Source: CAZLRH01 sp964562015 (GTDB lineage: Bacteria > Verrucomicrobiota > Verrucomicrobiia > Opitutales > JABDGR01). From it: DNA of 64,000 bases. The stretch lies in NCBI GenBank assembly GCA_964562015.1, contig CAZLRH010000006.1, forward strand, positions 1-64,000. The letters are read 5' to 3'. The position numbers and the translations under genes are program-made. The notes under the pieces were generated by a model that had not been told where the DNA came from, searched no databases, and saw nothing but the letters and a program-made list of their open reading frames with translations. Of this stretch, positions 34,984 to 44,480 are shown one piece after another (position 1 is the first letter of the stretch; each line of letters opens with the position of its first letter).

Positions 34984-37567
34984 GGGCGGAGGTGGTTTGG
35001 GTTACCAGGACGGACGGTTGGGCTAAAGTGCGCTCCTCCTGAAACGAGGCGGAATCTATGATGCCCATCAACAGCGCCGAAAAGCGGCCATCGTCTTTAT
35101 CCAGGTTTTCCACGATCTTGTCAATCGCGGGCACATCATAATACTCCATGCCGCGTCCGAGGGCGTACGTGAGCATTTTTTCAGTCAGGCAGCGGTAAAA
35201 TTCCTCGCGATGATTGGTGGCGAGGATGTGTTTGATGTCGCGAATGTCCTTAAAGGCTTCGCCGGAGGACAGGCGGCTGGCGGCGTCAATCGGCTGGCCC
35301 AATTCTTGCAGGCGCACGGTGCCGAGGGCGTTGAAGTTTTCCAAGGCGAGGCCGAGCGGGTCCATGCGGTCGTGGCAGGAGGCGCAGAGCGGGCTGGCGC
35401 GGTGGGCCGCGAGGGTTTCGCGCAGGGTGGGCGGGTGGTCCGCTATCTTTTGGCCGGCTTCCTCGAGCGCCGGAATGTCGGGCGGCGGAGGCGGGGCCGG
35501 CGCGCCGAGGATATTTTCCAGAATCCATTTGCCGCGTTTCACCGGCGAGGTGCGGGTGGGATTGGAGGTGACCATCAGCACGCTGCCCATTGTCAAAACC
35601 CCGCCGCGCCAGTCGCCCGCGGGCAAGTCCACTTTCTGCATTTCCGCGCCGCGCAGGTTGGCGGCTTGCTCCGCCGGAATGGCGTAGTAGTTGGCCAGGG
35701 TTTGGTTGAGAAACGTATAGTTGCTCTCGAGGAATTCATTCACGCTGCGGTCATTGCGCACCACGTAGCCGAAGTAGGCTTGCGGTTCCGCATTCAGCGC
35801 ATTGCGCATCGCGGGCGTGAGGGTGGGATTGTAGCCGTCATCGCGCTCCTGTTGGAAAATGTCCTTGGGGCTGAGGGCGACATTCAGCACGGCGCGCGAT
35901 TGCAGCCACTGGCCGGAGAAATTCTGGATAAAAGCGTCCGCGCGCGGGTCCGCCACCATGCGTTGCACCTGCTCGGCCAGGTGATTGCGCAACTGCCCCG
36001 CGGCGGCCAGTTTGAACAATTCGTCGTCCGGCATGGTGGACCAGAGGAAATAGGAGAGCCGCGAGGCCAGGGAATATTCGTCCACCAGGGCGAACGGCGC
36101 GGGCGGCGTGGACGCCACGGCGGGAGTATCGATGCGGAAAAGGAAACGCGGCGAGGCTAGCACGGCGACCATCCCCTGCGAAACCCCCATTTCAAAAGTT
36201 TTGCCGGGTTCATTATAAACCTTTTCCGCGATATCCGTAAGCTGGTTCAAGGTTTCCTCCGGCACCGGCCGGCGATAGGCCTTGACGGCGAAGGCACTCA
36301 ACAACTCATGGGCATAAGCACGGCGGGCGGCGGAGTCTGACGGTGGCGCCTCGCGCGTGAAAAAGCGCTCGTAATTGGTCGGGTGCACCCATTTTTCCGG
36401 GTCGGTCGGGCCGTTGACAGTGACGGTGCGGACGACGAACGAAATGATGCTTTTCGCCCCGCTCGCCAGCGGTTCAAGATTCACCGTGACCTGGTGGTCG
36501 CCGGGGAGCCAGTGGACGTGCAGCGTCTCGTAGAAGGAGGGGAAAATCTCCGAATTGTAATTGGTGCCATGCCAGGGTTGGGCCTTCTGGCTGAACACCT
36601 GGCCGTCCACCGAAATGGTAATTGTGCAGTTGGCCGTCGTGTAGGTGATGTCGCTGACCAGGCCTTTTTCGATTTCGATATTATAGTCTCCCTCTTGCGG
36701 GACGGAAAAAGTGTGGGTGACGTTGGCCGCGGTGAAAAAGCTCATGCGCGTGCCATCCTTGCCGGTCGCCGCATCGATGAATTCCTTGCCCGTCGCCGAT
36801 TGCGCAGCCATGACCCGGGTGGTATTCGGCACCGCCTGCTCCACCACCGATTGCGCGGCCGTGAGGTAGCGCTCCATCAACAGCGGCGAGACGTTGAGCA
36901 CATCCGCGATGTTATCAAAGCCGTAGCCGATGTCGTCGGCGGGAAATTCCGCGGCGGTGTTGAAATCTACGCCCAGCAAGTCGTGAATAGTATTACGGTA
37001 TTCAACGCGGTTGAGGCGGTGGACGGTCACGCGGCCGGGGTCGAAGTTCTTCGGATCCACGCCAAAGGCGGTGAATTTAATCCAGTTGTCCAGCGTCGCC
37101 TGGGCCTGGGCCGTCAGTCGCGGATTGCCGTCCGCGGGCATTATGCCGGCACGGGTGTTTTTGAGCACCTTCAGCCAGACTTCGGGATTTTTCAGGAGCT
37201 GATCGTCGGACGTCAGTTGATCGAACGAGAGCCCGCCCTTGCTCTTGCCATCGCCATGGCACTCATAGCAGTTTTCCTTTAGAATGGGCAGGACATCCCG
37301 ATGAAACTCCAGCACGCCCGTAGTGTTTGGATTTGGAGTTACCACTGCCACGGCGGGCGAACTCGGCGTTGAAGCGACACGCCGGGTGGACTCTGCAGAA
37401 GGGGAAGCAGTGGCCGCCTTGGCGCTGACCGCAGACATGGCCCCTGCATCAGAATGGGTCAACGTATAGATGACCGGAATGGCGCAAATCAGCAACAGGG
37501 GCACGCCCAAACCGGCGGTCACCAAAACCCATGTGCTGGTCTTGTCTCCTTCTCCTGGGGGATACAT
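34964..37567 (-). CDS. DUF1592 multidomain protein with planctomycete cytochrome domain
   Basis: An 867-residue protein anchored by one N-terminal span (LGVPLLLICAIPVIYTLT). Domains in the usual order: a cytochrome c-like PSCyt1 region with CYECHGDGKSKGG (CxxCH haem site) near residue 98, DUF1587, a carbohydrate-binding-like jelly roll (~residues 255-400), DUF1595, DUF1592 (SRLSYFLWSTMPDDEL), DUF1588 (CASCHDRMDPLGLALENF, a second CxxCH), and DUF1585 at the end. The function is unknown; a role in polysaccharide oxidation has been suggested for the family. It is co-translated with DUF1552 and divergent from a sugar dehydrogenase. Confidence 0.92.
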   Translation of the reverse strand: MYPPGEGDKTSTWVLVTAGLGVPLLLICAIPVIYTLTHSDAGAMSAVSAKAATASPSAESTRRVASTPSSPAVAVVTPNPNTTGVLEFHRDVLPILKENCYECHGDGKSKGGLSFDQLTSDDQLLKNPEVWLKVLKNTRAGIMPADGNPRLTAQAQATLDNWIKFTAFGVDPKNFDPGRVTVHRLNRVEYRNTIHDLLGVDFNTAAEFPADDIGYGFDNIADVLNVSPLLMERYLTAAQSVVEQAVPNTTRVMAAQSATGKEFIDAATGKDGTRMSFFTAANVTHTFSVPQEGDYNIEIEKGLVSDITYTTANCTITISVDGQVFSQKAQPWHGTNYNSEIFPSFYETLHVHWLPGDHQVTVNLEPLASGAKSIISFVVRTVTVNGPTDPEKWVHPTNYERFFTREAPPSDSAARRAYAHELLSAFAVKAYRRPVPEETLNQLTDIAEKVYNEPGKTFEMGVSQGMVAVLASPRFLFRIDTPAVASTPPAPFALVDEYSLASRLSYFLWSTMPDDELFKLAAAGQLRNHLAEQVQRMVADPRADAFIQNFSGQWLQSRAVLNVALSPKDIFQQERDDGYNPTLTPAMRNALNAEPQAYFGYVVRNDRSVNEFLESNYTFLNQTLANYYAIPAEQAANLRGAEMQKVDLPAGDWRGGVLTMGSVLMVTSNPTRTSPVKRGKWILENILGAPAPPPPPDIPALEEAGQKIADHPPTLRETLAAHRASPLCASCHDRMDPLGLALENFNALGTVRLQELGQPIDAASRLSSGEAFKDIRDIKHILATNHREEFYRCLTEKMLTYALGRGMEYYDVPAIDKIVENLDKDDGRFSALLMGIIDSASFQEERTLAQPSVLVTQTTSAHAGSSN

Positions 37568-37753
37568 TGAGGGGGTAAAATACCCATAATATGGAGGTGC
37601 GAGCCCGTGGCAATGGCTTTTTCCCCGCCACCACCGTGGCCTGCCCGAGACCGTTTCCCAAAGGCGCTTGCCAAGCTTCGGGGCGCGGCCAAGGATGACG
37701 GCGGAATTTCCCGCCCCCAGCCCGTTGGTTGGGCCGCGGCGAAATTCTGCCCC

Positions 37754-39337
37754 ATGCGCTGTTTTACTTCCCCGGCGACCGTTTGGCTGCTGCTGGCGCT
37801 GGGGCTGGCCTCACCGGTTTCACCCGCCCGGGCTTCCAATGCGCAGGCCGACGCCGGCGCCCAGTCGGGCAGTATCACCATTGCCCTCAAAAAAGTACTG
37901 AATGTCGGCAACGAGGGCAAAATGGTCCTCGACTTGATTAACCACGGCGACGGCCGCCTCTATATTTCTTTGCTGGACGGCAAAATTCTGTGCTTCGACC
38001 CGGTCGGCGGCAACGTTTACACCTACTTGGACATGGGCCGGGCGGGGGCGAAACTCGCGTTGCCGACGACCAACGCCGCCAGCGGTTTTTACGGTTTCGC
38101 TTTTCATCCCAATTTCGATAAACCCGGCCAGCCCGGCTACCAGAAGATTTATACCTGGGGTGACGAATTGAAGAGCACGACCACGGGCCGCGGCGCGCGC
38201 CTCGCCGCCCTGCCTGATTTTTGGCATCCCGAGAATTATGTCCCCGGCGCGCCGGTTCCCAGCGTCACCAATGTGCGCAAGAACACCTTCGCCTTTTTCA
38301 ATGTCTTGCGCGAGTGGACCGTCAATACCGCCGCCAAGCCTCCCGTGGTGGATCCGAACTCCTCGCGCGTTTTGCTGCGCATCACGGAGCCCGGCGCCAC
38401 CGCCCATAATGGCGCGCCGCCGCGCTTCGGGCCCGACGGCCTGCTTTATTTCGCCCTCGGCGACGGCGGTGGCAATGGCAACGATTTTCAGGGTACTGTC
38501 GATAATCCCAACGACGGCCACACGAATGGCACCGGCAATGGCCAGGACTTGACCAATATCTACGGCAAAGTCCTCCGCCTCGACCCGCTTCCAACCAACC
38601 AAGGCGGCAAGCTCAGCGCCAACGGCCAATACCGCATTCCCGCCGACAACCCCTTCGCCGACGGCGCGAACGGCAAGCTCCCCGAAATTTTCGCCTACGG
38701 CTTTCGCAATCCCTGGAAAATCAATTTCGACGACCGGCCCGGCGGCACGGGGAAACTTTATTTGTCCGATGTCGGACAGAAACACCGCGAGGAAATCGAT
38801 GTCGTCGTCAAGGGCGGCAATTACGGCTGGGGTTACATGGAGGGCAGCGTGCCGCTGATAAACAACCAGAATTATTCCGGCGAAAAACTGGGGCCCGGCA
38901 TCGAGATTTTTCGCAGCCCGCCGGGCGGCTTCGCGAATTTTAAGTTTATCCCGCCTCTGGTCGAGTACAAGACCCGCGGCCAATATTACCCGGACGGCGC
39001 GCCCCGGGATGTGGCGCATCTAGTGGGCGACGGCGTGTCCATCACCCTGGGCTGCATCTATCGCGGGTCGGCCCTGCCCGCGCTCGCCGGGCAATTGGTG
39101 TTTGGCGAGTATTCCTGGGGCGAGACCCCGCCGCCCGGCCACACCCCCAAAACCGGCCGGCTGTTTTACCTCGACCCCGCGCAGCCCGACCCGAAATTTT
39201 ATGAATTTCAACTCGCGCCCGGTTCGAAAATTCCCGCGCAGTTGCTCGGTTTCGGCCAGAACGCGCAGGGCGAAATCTACGTCTTTTTCGACAACGGCGA
39301 AATCGACGAAATCGTCCCGGCGACCTCCGCAAAGTGA
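37754..39337 (+). CDS. secreted PQQ-dependent sugar dehydrogenase-like protein (GSDH family)
   Basis: A 527-residue six-bladed propeller of the glucose/sorbosone dehydrogenase family, expected to oxidise sugars in the periplasm with PQQ. The signal peptide is residues 1-~25 (VWLLLALGLASPVSPARA). Family marks: DGRLYISLLDGKI, PRFGPDGLLYFALGDGGGNG, YGFRNPWKINFD, YLSDVGQ..REEIDVV and NYGWGYMEG. I start at the ATG at 37754; the open frame continues upstream without signal-peptide character. No PQQ biosynthesis genes are in the window. It is divergent from DUF1592. Confidence 0.88.
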   Translation: MRCFTSPATVWLLLALGLASPVSPARASNAQADAGAQSGSITIALKKVLNVGNEGKMVLDLINHGDGRLYISLLDGKILCFDPVGGNVYTYLDMGRAGAKLALPTTNAASGFYGFAFHPNFDKPGQPGYQKIYTWGDELKSTTTGRGARLAALPDFWHPENYVPGAPVPSVTNVRKNTFAFFNVLREWTVNTAAKPPVVDPNSSRVLLRITEPGATAHNGAPPRFGPDGLLYFALGDGGGNGNDFQGTVDNPNDGHTNGTGNGQDLTNIYGKVLRLDPLPTNQGGKLSANGQYRIPADNPFADGANGKLPEIFAYGFRNPWKINFDDRPGGTGKLYLSDVGQKHREEIDVVVKGGNYGWGYMEGSVPLINNQNYSGEKLGPGIEIFRSPPGGFANFKFIPPLVEYKTRGQYYPDGAPRDVAHLVGDGVSITLGCIYRGSALPALAGQLVFGEYSWGETPPPGHTPKTGRLFYLDPAQPDPKFYEFQLAPGSKIPAQLLGFGQNAQGEIYVFFDNGEIDEIVPATSAK

Positions 39338-39430
39338 GTTGCGGGTGATTTCATTTGCTGTCCCGAGGGTGCGATGGGCGAAAATTTATTTTGCCATCCC
39401 GGTTCGCTCTTCGGCATGCTCTCCCGCTCC

Positions 39431-39724
39431 ATGTCCCAGACCGCCATTGACATTGATTACGTGGCCAACCTCGCGCGCCTCGATTTGACGCCCGAGGAAA
39501 AGGCCCGCTTCACCGCCCAGTTGGGCGACATCCTCGCGTATTTCGAAAAGTTGAACGCCGTGGATGTCGCGGGCGTTGAGCCCATGGCCCACGCTTTTCC
39601 GGTGTTCAACGTGCTCGATGACGATGTTGAACAGCCGGGCTTCACCGCCGCCGAGGCGTTGCGCAACGCGCCCGCCCAGCGCGATAACCAGATTCTCGTG
39701 CCCAAGGTCGTCGAAGACGCTTAA
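39431..39724 (+). CDS. gatC: Asp-tRNA(Asn)/Glu-tRNA(Gln) amidotransferase subunit C
   Basis: A 97-residue small subunit that holds GatA and GatB together. It matches the family throughout: YVANLARLDLTPEEK, FTAQLGDILAYFEKL, VEPMAHAFPVFNVLDDDV. I start at the ATG at 39431 (MSQTAIDID), the usual position; the upstream frame is open but unlike the family. It is the first of gatC-gatA-gatB; GatA starts 9 nt after its stop. Confidence 0.95.
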   Translation: MSQTAIDIDYVANLARLDLTPEEKARFTAQLGDILAYFEKLNAVDVAGVEPMAHAFPVFNVLDDDVEQPGFTAAEALRNAPAQRDNQILVPKVVEDA

Positions 39725-39733
39725 TCCCCGCCC

Positions 39734-41200
39734 ATGTCCGCGCCTCTTTATAATCTAACCCTCGCTGAGTTGAGCCGCCGCCTCGCCGCGCGCGAAGTCT
39801 CGTCCGTCGAAGTCACCCGCGCCTTTGTCGAGCGCACGCAGGCGGTCGAGCCGAAGGTTCACGCTTTTCTCCATCGCGACGAACCCGATGCTTTGGCCCA
39901 GGCCCGGGCTGCCGACGAGCGTCGGGCCCAAGGCAAAACTCGCGGCCCGCTCGACGGTGTGCCCATCGGCATCAAGGACGTGATTGCAGTCAAGGACCAG
40001 CCGCTCACCTGCGGCAGCAAGATGTTGGAGAAATTCATTTCACCCTACGATGCCACCGTGATTGAGCGCCTGCGTGCCGCCGGGGTCGTCTTGTGGGGCC
40101 GGCTGAACATGGACGAGTTCGCGATGGGTTCGTCCACGGAAAATAGTGCTTTTCAGAAAACGGCGAACCCGTGGGACCTCGAACGCATTCCCGGCGGCAG
40201 TTCCGGCGGCAGCGCGGCGTGCGTCGCCGCCGGCGCGGCCCCTGCGGCCCTCGGCAGTGACACGGGCGGCTCCATCCGCCAGCCGGCATCGTTGTGCGGT
40301 ATCGTCGGCCTCAAGCCGACGTACGGGTTGGTCTCGCGTTATGGCTTGGTGGCGTTTGCATCGTCCTTGGACCAAATCGGCCCGATGACCCGCAGCGTCG
40401 AAGATGCGGCGCTGCTCCTGCAACCGCTGGCCGGCCACGACCCGCGCGATTCGACTTCGCTCAAGCAAGCCGTGCCCGATTACGCCGCTGCCGTCGCTGC
40501 GCCGGCGCGGAAATGGACGCTCGGGGTGCCGCGCGAATTTTTTGGCGAGGGGCTCGATCCCGAAGTCCGCGCTTCGGTCGAGTCGGCGATTAAATTTTAT
40601 GAAAGCCGCGGCTGCACGGTGCGCGATGTCTCCCTGCCCCATGCGGACCTCGGCCTGCCGGTGTATTACATCATCGCAACCGCCGAGGCGTCGTCGAACC
40701 TCGCGCGTTATGACGGGGTGCGCTATTCGCACCGCAGCGCGCACGCGAAGGACCACGTCGATTTGTATTTCAAGAGCCGCGCCGAGGGCTTTGGCCCGGA
40801 GGTCAAACGCCGCATCATCCTCGGCACCTACGTGCTGAGCAGCGGCTATTACGACGCGTATTATTTGCGCGCGCAAAAAGTCCGCACCCTCATCCGGCGC
40901 GACTTCGAGACCGCCTTCCGCGACGTGGACGCCATCCTCACGCCGACGGCGCCGACGGCGGCCTTCAAGCGCGGGGAGAAATCCGACGATCCGCTGGCGA
41001 TGTACCTCAGCGACATCTACACGATTTCGGTCAACCTCGCGGGCCTGCCCGGTCTTTCGCTGCCCTGTGGTTTTACGAAGAGCGGCCTGCCCATCGGGCT
41101 CCAACTCATCGGTCGGCCCTTTGCGGAAGCCGATTTGCTGGCCCAGGCGAAACTCTTCGAGTCCGGCCACGACTTTCATACCCGCCGGGCCCAACTTTAA
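39734..41200 (+). CDS. gatA: Asp-tRNA(Asn)/Glu-tRNA(Gln) amidotransferase subunit A
   Basis: A 488-residue amidase that frees ammonia from glutamine for the transamidation of mischarged Glu-tRNA(Gln) or Asp-tRNA(Asn). The amidase Ser-cisSer-Lys triad is intact: Lys in GIKDVIAVKD (~78), the GGSSGGSAA glycine/serine stretch, and GSDTGGSIRQPAS with the nucleophile. The length is standard. It implies that the host lacks at least one of GlnRS or AsnRS. Confidence 0.96.
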   Translation: MSAPLYNLTLAELSRRLAAREVSSVEVTRAFVERTQAVEPKVHAFLHRDEPDALAQARAADERRAQGKTRGPLDGVPIGIKDVIAVKDQPLTCGSKMLEKFISPYDATVIERLRAAGVVLWGRLNMDEFAMGSSTENSAFQKTANPWDLERIPGGSSGGSAACVAAGAAPAALGSDTGGSIRQPASLCGIVGLKPTYGLVSRYGLVAFASSLDQIGPMTRSVEDAALLLQPLAGHDPRDSTSLKQAVPDYAAAVAAPARKWTLGVPREFFGEGLDPEVRASVESAIKFYESRGCTVRDVSLPHADLGLPVYYIIATAEASSNLARYDGVRYSHRSAHAKDHVDLYFKSRAEGFGPEVKRRIILGTYVLSSGYYDAYYLRAQKVRTLIRRDFETAFRDVDAILTPTAPTAAFKRGEKSDDPLAMYLSDIYTISVNLAGLPGLSLPCGFTKSGLPIGLQLIGRPFAEADLLAQAKLFESGHDFHTRRAQL

Positions 41201-41299
41201 GAAAAGATTTTGGACAGAAATATCCGAATCCCCAAGGCCAAATCCTCATTCTAGAAATTCTGTCCAATTCTGTTAATTCTGTCAAAAAACTCTTTTCCC
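41201..41299. repeat. inverted repeat between gatA and gatB (TTCTGTC type)
   Basis: The left arm, AGAAAAGATTTTGGACAGAA, pairs imperfectly with the right arm, AATTCTGTCAAAAAACTCTT. On the right the word TTCTGT recurs at ~11-bp steps (AAATTCTGTCCAATTCTGTT). It interrupts an otherwise tightly packed operon, so readthrough must occur, or gatB has its own promoter. Confidence 0.7.
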
Positions 41300-42763
41300 A
41301 TGGAATTCGAAGCCGTCATCGGCCTGGAAGTGCACGCGCAGTTGAAAACGCGCTCGAAGATGTTCACGCGCGTGGCCTACCGCTACGGCGAGCCCCCGAA
41401 CACGCTCACCAACCCCGTCGTGCTCGCGCTGCCCGGCACCCTGCCGGTGATGAACGCCGAGGCCGTCCGCAAAACCATCAAGGTCGGCCTGATGTTCAAC
41501 TGCACCATCGCCGAAGTCTGCAAATGGGACCGCAAAAACTATTTCTATCCCGACAACCCGAAGAATTACCAGATTTCCCAGTACGACCAGCCCCTGTGTC
41601 TCGGCGGCGGCGTTGAAATCGAGCTGCCCGGCCCGTCGCGCAACATCATGGGCGAGCACCGCGTAGTAAAACTCACCCGCATCCATCTGGAAGAAGATGT
41701 CGGCAAGCTCACGCATTTTCTCAATGACAGCCTGGTGGACTACAACCGCGCAGGCGCGCCGCTCATCGAAATCGTCAGCGAGCCGGACATGCACACGCCC
41801 GACGAGGTCTTCGCCTACCTGACTTCCCTGCGCGCCCAGATGATTGGCGCGGACATCTCGGACTGCGACATGGAAAAGGGCCAGATGCGTTGCGATGCTA
41901 ACGTCTCCGTCCGCCTCAAGGGCGAGACAAAACTGGGCACCAAGGTGGAGTTGAAAAACCTGAACTCCATTTCCGGCGTGAAGAACGGCGTCGAGCACGA
42001 GATCAAGCGCCAGATTCAGTGCGTGCAGCGCGGCGAACGCATCGTGCAGGAGACGCGCCGGTGGGACGCGCAACTGGGCGTCACCCAGTCCATGCGCTCG
42101 AAGGAGCAGGCGCATGACTACCGCTATTTTCCGGACCCGGATTTGATGCCGGTGCGCACCACGCCCGAGCAAATCGCCAAGCTCCAGGCCGAACTGCCCG
42201 AAGCCCCGTTCAACAAACAGCGCCGTTACCAAGCCGAGTGGGAGCTGCCGTACACGATTACCTCCGTGATTTGTCCCGACCACGACCTGGCCGGTTATTT
42301 CGAGGCCGCCGTGGCCGCCTGCGGCCAGCCCAAGGCCGTGGCCAATTACATCGCCAACGATCTTTTGCGCGAACTCGCCGCCGCCACGCCGCACGGCGAA
42401 AGTCCGCCGCCGGTCACTTCCTCCAAAATCACGCCGCAGGCGCTGGGCGGGCTGGTCAAGCTGGTCGAGGGTGGGGCGATTTCCAAGCAAATCGCCAAGG
42501 ATGTTTTCCTCGAGATGTTCCGCACGGGCGACGCCGCCGAGGCCATCGTGGACCGCCTTGGGCTGCGCGTGCAGAGCGACACGGGCGAGTTGGAGAAAAT
42601 TTGCGCGGAAATTATCGCCGCCAACCCGAAACCGGTCGAGCAGTACAAAGCCGGTAAACTCAACGCCATCAACGCCCTCAAGGGCCAGGTCATGAAGCAG
42701 ACCAAGGGGCAGGCCAACCCGCAAACGGTGGACGACGTGCTCAAGAAATTGCTCGCTTCGTAA
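41300..42763 (+). CDS. gatB: Asp-tRNA(Asn)/Glu-tRNA(Gln) amidotransferase subunit B
   Basis: A 487-residue subunit that binds and activates the mischarged tRNA. Family marks: the N-terminal EAVIGLEVHAQLKT, GTLPVMN, the RAGAPLIEIVSEPDM block, and DYRYFPDPDL; the C-terminal helical and tail domains end GQANPQTVDDVLKKLL. The start codon ATG at 41300 is the family's usual position (MEFEAVIGLE). Confidence 0.97.
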   Translation: MEFEAVIGLEVHAQLKTRSKMFTRVAYRYGEPPNTLTNPVVLALPGTLPVMNAEAVRKTIKVGLMFNCTIAEVCKWDRKNYFYPDNPKNYQISQYDQPLCLGGGVEIELPGPSRNIMGEHRVVKLTRIHLEEDVGKLTHFLNDSLVDYNRAGAPLIEIVSEPDMHTPDEVFAYLTSLRAQMIGADISDCDMEKGQMRCDANVSVRLKGETKLGTKVELKNLNSISGVKNGVEHEIKRQIQCVQRGERIVQETRRWDAQLGVTQSMRSKEQAHDYRYFPDPDLMPVRTTPEQIAKLQAELPEAPFNKQRRYQAEWELPYTITSVICPDHDLAGYFEAAVAACGQPKAVANYIANDLLRELAAATPHGESPPPVTSSKITPQALGGLVKLVEGGAISKQIAKDVFLEMFRTGDAAEAIVDRLGLRVQSDTGELEKICAEIIAANPKPVEQYKAGKLNAINALKGQVMKQTKGQANPQTVDDVLKKLLAS

Positions 42764-43013
42764 CAATTTTTTTACGCGCAAACACTTGCAGGACGGTGAT
42801 TTGCGCCGGTTCCGTAAAAGAAACGGTAAAACGGGCCCGGTGGTGGAATACGATTGTGTCGCAGCGGGTTGCGGCTATTCTAGCGAACATTGAAACAAGC
42901 CGCACCGGCAGGGGTCTAAAGCCCGTCCTTCCGCCGTTACGACCAAGCCTTGTTTTTTGTGCCGCCCCTTGCGGGCCCTCTTCCCTGTTCCTTTCCCGCC
43001 ACCCACACTGTCC
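42764..43013. other. intergenic region upstream of the pseudopilin cluster
   Basis: A 250-bp gap expected to contain the promoter of the pseudopilin operon. It begins with a T-run (ATTTTTTTACG) just after gatB that could end transcription, although I see no strong stem before it. A TATTCT-like -10 element occurs near 42886, but no clear -35. No coding sequence is visible. Confidence 0.4.
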
Positions 43014-43661
43014 ATGAAACTTTGTCCCGCTCCTGTTTGCCGTTTAGCGCGCCGCTCGCGGGTGGCGGGCTTTACCATCACCGAAGCCATGATGGGCATG
43101 TTTGTTTTTGCCATTCTGGCCACCGGCCTCACCTCCGGCGTGTTGCAGTCCCGCCGCCTGGCGCAGTTGAACATCATGCGCAACACCGCCTACACCGTCG
43201 CGCAGGGTTATCTGGAGCAGATGAAGGCCATCAGCACGGCGGATTTGAGCGCCGCCGCCGATCCCTCGAAAACCAACAAGCCGCCCATCGCCACGAAGAG
43301 CGTGTCGGCCCTCGCGGTCGGCCAAATCGAGCGCGACGACCCGCTCTACGTGGACAACGTCTCCACGCCCGCCGCCGGTTGTGTGCTCCAGGTGCGCGGC
43401 GCTGCCAGCGATCCCGCCAACCCGACCGACGTGTGGAATTACAAACAAATCATGATCGATCTCGGGGCCGACGGCAAACCCGTCGTCATGAACATGTGGA
43501 TCGATGTGGACATCTGGCGCGACTGGCCCAACACCGTCGGCGCGGTTCCCGTGCCCACGATGTTGATCCTGCTGGATTTCGAATATTCGTGTGACGGCTA
43601 CCAGTCCGCCGGCCGCCAAAAAGGCTCCCTCCGCACGGCCCGCACCGAGTTGAACAACTAA
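43014..43661 (+). CDS. type IV pilin-like protein (PilV/pseudopilin)
   Basis: A 215-residue protein with a class III prepilin leader: basic CRLARRSRVAG, then FTITEAMMGMFVFAILATG. The cleavage G, the methylated Phe at +1 and Glu at +5 are all present. The globular part is not recognisable. It is the first gene of a four-gene cluster (two pseudopilins, a PilX-like protein, a secreted protein), reminiscent of minor-pilin operons and of the verrucomicrobial Verru_Chthon cassettes. I start at the ATG at 43014; the upstream frame lacks pilin features. Confidence 0.82.
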   Translation: MKLCPAPVCRLARRSRVAGFTITEAMMGMFVFAILATGLTSGVLQSRRLAQLNIMRNTAYTVAQGYLEQMKAISTADLSAAADPSKTNKPPIATKSVSALAVGQIERDDPLYVDNVSTPAAGCVLQVRGAASDPANPTDVWNYKQIMIDLGADGKPVVMNMWIDVDIWRDWPNTVGAVPVPTMLILLDFEYSCDGYQSAGRQKGSLRTARTELNN

Positions 43662-43681
43662 CTTTCCCCGGAATTTCCGCC

Positions 43682-44440
43682 ATGAACCGATTTAACCTCC
43701 GCCGCTCTGGCGCGCCCCGCTCCCGCCGCGGCTTCACTCTCGTCGAGGTCATCGTGGCCAGCTCGGTCATGATGATGCTCATGCTGGGTGTGCTGCGGTT
43801 CAAGGTGGACATGGCCAAGAGCATGTACGTGAGCGAGGAAAAGGGAAAAATCAACCACGACATCCGCGTCATCACGCAGGAAATGGCCACGGTCGCCCGC
43901 GATGCCAGCTTTTTCGCCTTGTACAAAAGCTACGCCATGGCCGACCGCGATAACCCGGTGGACGAGCTGGCCCAGTCCAACGCCGGCGACTTCCTGGTGC
44001 TCGTGTTTTACGGCGATCCGCCGGACCCGATTCGCTTCAATGTTCGCCCAGTAAGCCGTGTTGTCGGTTATTACCGCTCACCCATCCAGGCCAGCGACCA
44101 GCAGGCGGGCAACTCGACGGCTGACGCCTCCCTCGAGCCCGTGCGCAAGTTCGACCTCTCCGTCGCCAACGGCAAAATCCCGGCCAATACCTATCTCTCC
44201 TCCACCTATATGCCCACCGCCGGCACCTATAAGACGCTTGAGCAACTTTTGCCCGCCGCCGATGCCGCCACCATTGCCACCCACAAGGTCATCACGCCCT
44301 TTGCCCAGGGCTTGGACAACGGTTACCTGTTCTACAACTTCTGGGACAAAAGCGTCATGGTGAACGGCAAAATCGTGCACGGCAACGACGCCAAGCGCGT
44401 GACCGACACCTACAATTTCACCATCACTCCGCGCAGCTAG
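43682..44440 (+). CDS. type IV pilin-like protein (PilW-like)
   Basis: A 252-residue prepilin: RSRRGFTLVEVIVASSVMMM shows the cleavage G, Phe +1 and Glu +5, followed by a hydrophobic helix. The C-terminal domain contains a PilW-like body with KGKINHDIRVITQEMATVA. It starts 20 nt after the previous gene. With its neighbours it probably forms minor pilin components of a type II secretion system or type IV pilus whose ATPase and secretin genes lie elsewhere. Confidence 0.82.
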   Translation: MNRFNLRRSGAPRSRRGFTLVEVIVASSVMMMLMLGVLRFKVDMAKSMYVSEEKGKINHDIRVITQEMATVARDASFFALYKSYAMADRDNPVDELAQSNAGDFLVLVFYGDPPDPIRFNVRPVSRVVGYYRSPIQASDQQAGNSTADASLEPVRKFDLSVANGKIPANTYLSSTYMPTAGTYKTLEQLLPAADAATIATHKVITPFAQGLDNGYLFYNFWDKSVMVNGKIVHGNDAKRVTDTYNFTITPRS

Positions 44441-44480
44441 CGCCCGTTTCTTTTTTCCGCCACTCAACTCTGCCTGTGCC

